Assembly (NCBI GenBank): GCA_035534995.1
Contig: DATLQX010000411.1
Coordinates: 1 to 42,871 of the forward strand
Reading direction: 5' to 3'
From: JANWHV01 sp035534995
GTDB taxonomy: Bacteria; Chloroflexota; UBA5177; JANWHV01
DNA length: 42,871 nt
Shown: in pieces, positions 34,136-40,775 of the stretch
How the letters are laid out: each line of letters starts with the position of its first letter
Numbering within the stretch: position 1 is the first letter of the stretch
Position numbers and translations under genes: made by a program
The notes under the pieces: generated by a model
The model's database searches: none
Seen by the model: the letters and a program-made list of their open reading frames with translations, nothing else
Told to the model about the DNA's origin: nothing

Positions 34136-34302
34136 TCGCGCGAGCGGATAGGACAATGGGAAGCAAACCTAACCAGCCTCGGGCATTACTCGGGCTGACC
34201 ATGCTCGCCGGCCCGGACGGGAGGCCGGCACACGACACCATGACGCGGTGAGGAACCCGGTGCCCACTGGGGCGCTGGGCGCGAGATAGGGGAGATGAAC
34301 GA

Positions 34303-37026
34303 ATGGCTCAGACGATGCAACAGCAATCAACAGCGACTACGACGGATAAGAAGTGGGTGTACCTCTTCAGCGAGGGGAACGCATCCATGCGGGATCTCCT
34401 GGGGGGAAAGGGCGCGGGCTGCGCCGAAATGACCAATGCCGGCCTCCCGGTCCCTCCCGGATTTACCGTCACCACCGAGGCGTGTAACGCCTTCTATGCG
34501 GGAAACCGGCAGTTGCCCGCCGGTTTGTGGGACCAGGTTTTGCGTTCCCTGCGCGTAGTGGAGGACAAAGCGGGGAAGCGCTTTGGCGACGCCGCCAATC
34601 CGCTCCTGGTCTCCGTCCGTTCGGGGGCGAAGTTCTCCATGCCCGGCATGATGGACACGGTGCTGAACCTGGGCCTGAATGACGAGGTGACGGCCGGGTT
34701 GGCCAGGCTGACCAACAACGAGCGTTTCGCCTTCGATGCCTATCGGCGCTTCGTCCAACTGTTCGGGAAGATCGTTCTCGGGGTGAAGGGCGATGTCTTC
34801 GAGCACGAGCTCGTCGCCGCCAAGGAACGCCTGGGGGCCGCGACCGATGCCGATCTCTCCGCCGAGGGGCTGAAGGATCTGGTGGCCCGCTTCAAGGCCA
34901 TCGTGCGCCAGGAAACGGGCGAGGATTTCCCCACCGATCCACTCATGCAGCTCGAACAGTCCATTATGGCGGTTTTCTGGTCATGGAACGGAAAACGGGC
35001 GATCGACTACCGGAACTTCAACCGGATCTCGCATGATCTTGGCACGGCGGTCAATGTCCAGACCATGGTCTTCGGCAACATGGGCCCTAGCTCGGGGACG
35101 GGCGTCGCCTTCACCCGGAATCCCTCCACGGGCGAAAAGCGCCTGTTTGGTGAGTATCTGCTCAACGCCCAGGGGGAGGACGTGGTGGCCGGTACCCGCA
35201 CCCCGGCCCCCATCGCGACCCTTGAGCGCGATATGCCCGCGGTCTATCGGGAGTTCGTGGAAATCGGCGAGCGGCTGGAACGCCATTACAAGGACGTGCA
35301 GGATCTGGAGTTCACGATCGAGAACGGGAAGCTATACATGTTGCAGACCCGATCGGCCAAGCGCACCGGTCCGGCGGCGGTGAAAATCGCCGTGGATTTG
35401 GTGCAAGAAGGGCTGATCGATAAACGAACCGCCATTGGCGAGAAATACATTCCCGCCGGCGATATCACGCAACTCCTTCTCCCCCGCTTCGTGGACGAGG
35501 ACAAGACAAAGGCCACCGGTGAAGGGCGCCTGCTGGCCACCGGGCTCAATGCGTCGCCGGGCGCGGCGGCCGGGAAGGCAATCTTTTCCGCTGACCGTGC
35601 CTCCCAGTTGGGCTCCGCCGGCGAGCCGGTCGTTTTGGTGCGGCCCGAAACCTCTCCCGACGACGTGCATGGGATGATCGCCTCCCGCGGAGTTCTGACC
35701 GCCCGTGGGGGCGCCACCAGCCACGCGGCGGTGGTCGCCCGCTCCATGGGCAAACCGTGCGTGGCCGGGGCCGGAGATCTCACGATCGACGAACGGACCG
35801 GGGAGATGCGATCGGGTGACCGCGTGATCCGCGAGGGTGACTTTATTTCCATCGACGGCACCACCGGTGAGGTCTTCGCCGGCCAGATCGCTACCCGAGA
35901 TCCAAATTTCGCCGAGGAGATCGATCTGCAAACCCTTCTTGGCTGGGCCGACGAGGTTCGCCGGCTGCAAGTCTGGGCCAACGGCGATTATCCTCGGGAC
36001 GCCCAGAAGGCGCGCGAGTACGGGGCCCAGGGGATCGGCCTCTGCCGGACCGAGCATATGTTCTTCGAGGCGGAGCGGCTGCCCGTGATGCAGAAGATGA
36101 TTCTGGCCGAGAACGAGACGGAGCGGCAAGAGGCGCTGGATAAACTTCTGCCGATCCAAAAGGAGGACTTCCGGGGTATTCTCCGGGCCATGGCCGGGCT
36201 GCCGGTGGTGATCCGCCTGATTGACCCGCCCCTGCATGAGTTCCTGCCCTCCTTCGAGGATCAGCTCACCAAGGTGGTGGAACTCAGGACCAGGGGAAAT
36301 GACCCAACCGCCCTGGCGAAGGAGGAGAAGCTGCTCCACGCGATCGAGGAAATGCGCGAGCAGAATCCCATGCTTGGTCTCCGTGGGATCCGTCTGGGCC
36401 TTACCTTTCCCGGCATTACCGAGATGCAGTGCCGCGCCATTATCGGCGCCGCCTGCGAACTGGTCAAGGAGGGCGTGGACGCCCGGCCAGAAATCATGGT
36501 GCCCCTGGTCAGCCATGTGAATGAGCTTGAGCGCACGCGTGTGCAACTGGAGCGGGTGGCGGAGGATGAGCAAGCAAAACAGGGCGTGAAGATTCATTTC
36601 AAGATCGGCACCATGATCGAGTTGCCGCGCGCCGCCCTCACCGCCGGTGAGATCGCCAGGTACGCTGAGTTCTTCAGTTTCGGGACCAACGATCTGACCC
36701 AAACTACTTTTGGCTTTTCGCGTGATGACGCGGAAAGCAAGTTCCTGCTCCGCTACGTGCAAGAGAAGATCCTCCCGGAGAATCCCTTCCAGACCCTCGA
36801 TCGGGATGGGGTGGGCCAGTTAGTACGTATGGGGGTCGAGCGGGGGCGGGCCGCGCGGCCCGGTCTTGAGGTTGGCATTTGCGGTGAGCACGGCGGCGAT
36901 CCCAGTTCTATCGCCTTCTGCCATCAGGTGGGACTCGATTACGTGAGTTGCTCACCGTTCCGCGTGCCCGTGGCCCGGCTGGCCGCGGCTCAGGCCGCAT
37001 TGCAGGGTGATGATCGGGACAAATGA
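34303..37026 (+). CDS. ppdK: Pyruvate, phosphate dikinase
   Basis: It interconverts pyruvate, ATP and phosphate with phosphoenolpyruvate, AMP and diphosphate. The 907-residue protein has the full family length: an N-terminal ATP-grasp domain, the swivelling phosphohistidine domain with GGATSHAAV (His474; regulatory-position Thr472), and a C-terminal PEP/pyruvate barrel with GLCRTEHMFF and the catalytic Cys860 in GICGEHGGDP. GGGGAG precedes the ATG. It stands alone, flanked by hairpins: a 7-base stem near 34208-34230 upstream and a large palindrome downstream. No regulatory kinase/phosphatase gene is nearby. Confidence 0.96.
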   Translation: MAQTMQQQSTATTTDKKWVYLFSEGNASMRDLLGGKGAGCAEMTNAGLPVPPGFTVTTEACNAFYAGNRQLPAGLWDQVLRSLRVVEDKAGKRFGDAANPLLVSVRSGAKFSMPGMMDTVLNLGLNDEVTAGLARLTNNERFAFDAYRRFVQLFGKIVLGVKGDVFEHELVAAKERLGAATDADLSAEGLKDLVARFKAIVRQETGEDFPTDPLMQLEQSIMAVFWSWNGKRAIDYRNFNRISHDLGTAVNVQTMVFGNMGPSSGTGVAFTRNPSTGEKRLFGEYLLNAQGEDVVAGTRTPAPIATLERDMPAVYREFVEIGERLERHYKDVQDLEFTIENGKLYMLQTRSAKRTGPAAVKIAVDLVQEGLIDKRTAIGEKYIPAGDITQLLLPRFVDEDKTKATGEGRLLATGLNASPGAAAGKAIFSADRASQLGSAGEPVVLVRPETSPDDVHGMIASRGVLTARGGATSHAAVVARSMGKPCVAGAGDLTIDERTGEMRSGDRVIREGDFISIDGTTGEVFAGQIATRDPNFAEEIDLQTLLGWADEVRRLQVWANGDYPRDAQKAREYGAQGIGLCRTEHMFFEAERLPVMQKMILAENETERQEALDKLLPIQKEDFRGILRAMAGLPVVIRLIDPPLHEFLPSFEDQLTKVVELRTRGNDPTALAKEEKLLHAIEEMREQNPMLGLRGIRLGLTFPGITEMQCRAIIGAACELVKEGVDARPEIMVPLVSHVNELERTRVQLERVAEDEQAKQGVKIHFKIGTMIELPRAALTAGEIARYAEFFSFGTNDLTQTTFGFSRDDAESKFLLRYVQEKILPENPFQTLDRDGVGQLVRMGVERGRAARPGLEVGICGEHGGDPSSIAFCHQVGLDYVSCSPFRVPVARLAAAQAALQGDDRDK

Positions 37027-37047
37027 GCCGATAAAGAGAGAGAAGCA

Positions 37048-37073
37048 CTCCGGGCGCGGCGCCGCGCCCGGAG
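37048..37073 (+). terminator. 26-base perfect palindrome after ppdK
   Basis: The 13-base arms 37048-37060 and 37061-37073 are exact reverse complements, giving an 11-base stem with a GCGC loop 21 bases after the ppdK stop. It lacks a T-run, so it may act as a factor-dependent terminator or an RNA-stabilising hairpin. Confidence 0.5.
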
Positions 37074-37091
37074 CAAACGTTGCCGAACGGC

Positions 37092-37128
37092 GCTCAATGT
37101 GCTATCACCAGTAGCACACCGCTTGAGC
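37092..37128 (+). other. Two-tier hairpin between ppdK and the sigma gene
   Basis: GCTCAA (37092-37097) pairs with TTGAGC (37123-37128), and inside it GTGCTA (37099-37104) pairs with TAGCAC (37112-37117) around a 7-base loop. It is not needed as a second ppdK terminator and lies in a 264-base gap with no gene. GATAAT at 37166-37171 may be the -10 of the sigma gene. Confidence 0.35.
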
Positions 37129-37290
37129 CCTTCAGAAGATTGGCCCGCGTGCGCGGAGCGGACACGATAATGGCCAGCATTTTGGTTCACCATCCGACCA
37201 TCGGCACGCGCGCGCGGAACGGCGAGGCATGCCGCGCCACGACGACCGCTGGGCACGGTGGTCTCCGAACTGGAGGAGGAAGGAATCCGC

Positions 37291-39123
37291 GTGATTCAAG
37301 ACAGTGAACCAACCGCCACCCTGTTTCGGCCGCCGATCGTACGTGGCGACGCGATGCATACTCGATCTGAATTGGAACCGGGCCTGGACGAAGAAACAGA
37401 TGCCGTAGCTGAAGATGACGGGGGGAACATAGATGACCCCGTCCGCATGTATCTGCGGGAGATCGGCCGGGTCCGCCTCCTTAAAGGCAAGGAGGAGGTG
37501 GAATTCGCGGTAGCCATGAAGGCTGGGGATCGCGAGGTGGATCGCGCCCAATCCAGCCTCGCCTACCAGATCAAGTTGATCAGGCTCACGGCGGATGAAT
37601 GTCGCGAGGCAATCCGCGCCGCCGCCGCCTGGGCCAGGGTGATCGAGATTGATGAGACGATCCTTGAGGAGGGCGCGCGGCGCTTCGCCATGCTCCTGAA
37701 AGCGGAGGATCCGCGCGCGATCGCCTGCCGTGACGAACTGAGCGCGCGGATCCGTCTGGGCGAACAAGGGGTTGATAGAGCGCTGAACGACCTACTCCGC
37801 CTGCTGAAGCAAGAGGAGGAGGCGGTCGGCCACGCCGTCACGGCCCTGGCGGAGGTGGCGGGAATCCCTCCCGCCACCACGGCCCGCGTGCTGGAGCGGC
37901 TCCGTGACCTGGTGGAGGTCGAGCAGCGGGAGCGCAGACTGGATCCACTGGCGGCGGTGGATGAGGTGGACCTGGAAGTGACCGAGCCAGGGGTTGAGGC
38001 GGATCCCGAACCTGAAGCCGAGCCCGAAGCCGAACCCGACGGAGCGGAAGCCACGACCGGGGATCCGGTGGCCGAGGGCGACGAAACCGATGATCTCGAT
38101 AGCATCCCCGACGTGGATGTGGTCATTCTCGACGATCTGGTGACGGCGGCGGTAGACACCTACTGGGTGGTAAAGCTGGGTGAGGAGGAAACCGATCGCT
38201 CTGGTCCCATGCGAGACCTGACGCGCCTGCTCCGCCTTGGTCAGCACGAGGCCGCGGACATCTGGGACGAGCGGGCCCGGCCCGGGATCAGCGGCCAGGA
38301 ACTGGCGGTCATTCTGGCCGACCGAGTCAAGATCAGCGAGGATCTGGCCTTCGCCCTGATTGAAAACTGGGACTTCAATCAGGATACGATCATTCGCGGG
38401 CTTGACGCGCGACGCCGTCTTACCGAGGCGAATCTGCGCCTGGTGGTCAGCGTGGCCAAGAAATACATTGGCCGTGGGATGAATCTCCTGGATCTCATTC
38501 AGGAAGGAAACATCGGCCTGATCCGCGCGGTGGAGAAGTTCGACCACACCAAGGGCTATAAGTTCAGCACCTACGCCACCTGGTGGATTCGCCAGGCGAT
38601 TACCCGCGCCATCGCGGACCAAGCCCGCACCATCCGGATCCCCGTTCACATGGTGGAAACGATCAACAAGCTGATCCGCGAGTCGCGCAAGCTGCTCCAG
38701 GAACTGGGCCGGGAGCCTACCTCGGAGGAGATCGCGGTCAAGATGGAGATCGCGCCCGAAAAGGTACGCGAGATCATCAAGGTGTCCCAGGAACCGGTTT
38801 CATTGGAAACCCCGATCGGCGAGGAAGAGGACAGCCATCTGGGAGATTTCATCGAGGATGCTGGTGCCATGGCCCCCCAGGAGGCCGCCTCGCACCAGTT
38901 GCTCAAGGAGCAGGTCGAGGATGTCCTCGGATCGCTCACGCTCCGCGAGCGGAAAGTCTTGCAGCTCCGCTTCGGGTTGGAGGACGGGCGGGCCCGTACC
39001 CTTGAGGAAGTCGGACGCGAGTTCGGGGTCACGCGGGAGCGGATCCGCCAGATCGAAGCCAAGGCTCTGCGGAAGTTGCGCCATCCGTCGCGCAGCCGGA
39101 AGCTCAAGGATTACCTGGACTGA
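37291..39123 (+). CDS. rpoD: Primary sigma factor (RpoD/SigA) with large acidic insertion
   Basis: The GTG at 37291 follows GGAGGAGGAAGG at ideal distance; an in-frame GTG at 37258 lacks such a site. In 610 residues, region 1.2 begins near 48 (DDPVRMYLREIG). A non-conserved stretch of about 260 residues follows, including a Glu/Pro/Asp tract at 231-275. Region 2 begins near 380 (RLVVSVAKKYIGRGMNLLDLIQEGNIGL, spread over 380-410) with the YATWWIRQAI promoter-melting segment, then region 3. Region 4 holds the -35 helix-turn-helix TLEEVGREFGVTRERIRQIE. Region 1.1 is essentially absent. The insertion is as long as that of proteobacterial RpoD but looks unlike it. Confidence 0.93.
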   Translation: MIQDSEPTATLFRPPIVRGDAMHTRSELEPGLDEETDAVAEDDGGNIDDPVRMYLREIGRVRLLKGKEEVEFAVAMKAGDREVDRAQSSLAYQIKLIRLTADECREAIRAAAAWARVIEIDETILEEGARRFAMLLKAEDPRAIACRDELSARIRLGEQGVDRALNDLLRLLKQEEEAVGHAVTALAEVAGIPPATTARVLERLRDLVEVEQRERRLDPLAAVDEVDLEVTEPGVEADPEPEAEPEAEPDGAEATTGDPVAEGDETDDLDSIPDVDVVILDDLVTAAVDTYWVVKLGEEETDRSGPMRDLTRLLRLGQHEAADIWDERARPGISGQELAVILADRVKISEDLAFALIENWDFNQDTIIRGLDARRRLTEANLRLVVSVAKKYIGRGMNLLDLIQEGNIGLIRAVEKFDHTKGYKFSTYATWWIRQAITRAIADQARTIRIPVHMVETINKLIRESRKLLQELGREPTSEEIAVKMEIAPEKVREIIKVSQEPVSLETPIGEEEDSHLGDFIEDAGAMAPQEAASHQLLKEQVEDVLGSLTLRERKVLQLRFGLEDGRARTLEEVGREFGVTRERIRQIEAKALRKLRHPSRSRKLKDYLD

Positions 39124-39156
39124 GGGAATCGTAGCGCCGCCACAAAGGAGACCGGC

Positions 39157-39960
39157 GTGTATCGCTCCCCTCAAGACCCCGAGCGGATCACTACCACCCG
39201 CGTTCGCCGCGTTCGAGGCACCCACGAGACGGAGGTGGACGACACGCTCGCGGTCGAGGAGCCGCTCGAAATCTTTGCCGGTGGGGAGCCCCTGGCGGTG
39301 ATCATGCGGACTCCCGGCCACGATGAGGAACTGGCGGTAGGGTTCCTGCATGGCGAGGGCCTGCTGGCGAATCGAAGCAGTTTGCGGTCCCTTGGCGCGT
39401 GGCGCGACGCCAGTGGGAGCCTGGCCGAGAATCGCGTGACCGTGGAGTGGCAGAATGCCCGTCCCACCGCTGCCGCGCCAAGGCGCTTCTTCGCCACCTC
39501 CAGTTGTGGGATGTGCGGCAAGGAGAGCATTGAAACCGCGCTGGCCCTCGCTCCCGCTCTCGAAGCCAGGATCTCGGTCTCGCCTGACGTGCTGTATCCT
39601 CTCCCCGATCGCCTGCGGGCAGCGCAGAGTGTGTTTCAGGCGACCGGAGCCCTGCATGGGGCGGGGCTATTTGACCTGGAGGGGAACCTGCTGGCTGCTC
39701 GTGAGGACGTGGGGCGCCATAACGCGGTGGATAAGCTCATTGGCCGCGCCCTCCTGGACGACGCCCTCCCGCTGGACCATCGCATCCTGCTGGTCAGCGG
39801 TCGCGTCTCATTCGAGATCGTGCAAAAGGCGTTGGTGGCCCGCATCCCGGTGATCGCCGCGGTATCCGCCCCCACCAGTCTGGCCGTCCAGGTGGCCCGC
39901 CGGGCGAATATCACCCTGGCTGGTTTCCTCCGCGACGACCAGCTCAACTTTTATACCTGA
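39157..39960 (+). CDS. fdhD: FdhD sulfur-carrier protein for molybdenum enzymes
   Basis: FdhD passes sulfur from a cysteine desulfurase to the molybdenum cofactor of formate dehydrogenase. The GTG start has AAGGAG at a good distance and gives 267 residues. C117-x2-C120 in SSCGMCGK are the sulfur-carrying cysteines, and EDVGRHNAVDK around residue 190 is the second family signature. It is 33 bases after the sigma gene. A molybdenum hydroxylase gene is close by, but no formate dehydrogenase is in the window. Confidence 0.93.
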   Translation: MYRSPQDPERITTTRVRRVRGTHETEVDDTLAVEEPLEIFAGGEPLAVIMRTPGHDEELAVGFLHGEGLLANRSSLRSLGAWRDASGSLAENRVTVEWQNARPTAAAPRRFFATSSCGMCGKESIETALALAPALEARISVSPDVLYPLPDRLRAAQSVFQATGALHGAGLFDLEGNLLAAREDVGRHNAVDKLIGRALLDDALPLDHRILLVSGRVSFEIVQKALVARIPVIAAVSAPTSLAVQVARRANITLAGFLRDDQLNFYT

Positions 39961-39983
39961 TTTCTCCGGCGCGCTGACCGCTG

Positions 39984-40013
39984 TTGCTCCTGCTGGGGCG
40001 CCACCCGTATACT
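39984..40013 (+). promoter_or_regulatory. Promoter of a nearly leaderless tetR transcript
   Basis: TTGCTC (39984-39989) and TATACT (40008-40013) are 18 bases apart. The ATG of the TetR gene begins only 7 bases after the -10, so the transcript should start at or next to the A of the start codon. No ribosome site precedes that ATG. Confidence 0.55.
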
Positions 40014-40019
40014 GCGAAC

Positions 40020-40643
40020 ATGCAGCCAAACGAGCGTTTGTTGGACGACCCGGAGCGGGAGTACCGCCCAGCGGCGGGGGCGCGGCGGGAACAGATTGTC
40101 CTGGAGGCGGCGGAATTGTTCGCCATTCGCGGCTATCACGGCACGTCCATGCAAGACATCGCTGAGCGGGTCGGCATGCTGAAAGGCAGCCTCTACGCGC
40201 ATGTGGCCAACAAGGAGGAGATCCTCCTGGAGATAGTCAGTACAACCGCGCGGCTCTTCACGGACGCGGTCGAACCAATCGCCCACGGTGACGCTGTTCA
40301 TGGGGCTCGACTCCGCCAGGCACTGCACGCCCATCTCGCGGTCATCGCCGAGAACCGGGCGAGCGCGACCGTCTTCCTGGTCGAATGGCGGCATCTCGAA
40401 GGCCAGCCTCTGCGCTGGTTCACCGAAGCGCGCGGGCGATACGAAGTCCTCTGGCAAGGAATGCTGGCCGAGGGCGTGGCCGCCGAAACGTTGCCGCCAG
40501 GGCTGGAGCCGCGGATGGCTACCCGGCTGCTCCTGGCGGCAGCCGGCGGCGCCTGCCAATGGCTGGCGGATCCCACCGGGCCTACGAGCGAGGCGATCGC
40601 CGACAGCCTGGCCGACCTGTTCCTCGGCTGCCAACGGGAGTAG
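40020..40643 (+). CDS. TetR-family transcriptional regulator
   Basis: ATG at 40020 gives 207 residues. The N-terminal helix-turn-helix (TSMQDIAERVGMLKGSLYAHVANKEEIL, about residues 41-68) is the standard TetR form; the C-terminal helical domain (about 80-200) would bind an unknown effector and resembles the KstR2/FadR-like group only loosely. The promoter suggests a leaderless message. A palindrome cluster begins 5 bases after its stop, upstream of a molybdenum hydroxylase gene, which is its likeliest target. Confidence 0.88.
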   Translation: MQPNERLLDDPEREYRPAAGARREQIVLEAAELFAIRGYHGTSMQDIAERVGMLKGSLYAHVANKEEILLEIVSTTARLFTDAVEPIAHGDAVHGARLRQALHAHLAVIAENRASATVFLVEWRHLEGQPLRWFTEARGRYEVLWQGMLAEGVAAETLPPGLEPRMATRLLLAAAGGACQWLADPTGPTSEAIADSLADLFLGCQRE

Positions 40644-40647
40644 TCGG

Positions 40648-40680
40648 CGGTCGGATCGATCCGACCGATCGGTTCGATCC
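40648..40680. promoter_or_regulatory. Nested palindromes, probable operator for the TetR regulator
   Basis: Positions 40648-40667 form a perfect 20-base palindrome. It overlaps CCGATCGG (40665-40672), and GGATCGA (40653-40659) recurs inverted as TCGATCC (40674-40680). CATAAT at 40687-40692 could be a -10, which would place the palindromes over its -35. The cluster could alternatively terminate the tetR transcript, though no T-run follows. Confidence 0.5.
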
Positions 40681-40775
40681 AGGCGCCATAATACCTGCCA
40701 TCCTGTACGATAGAGGAAGCGTTTTCTTCCCTTGCCCGATGAATCCCCCCGACGACACTAGATGGAGTACACTCC

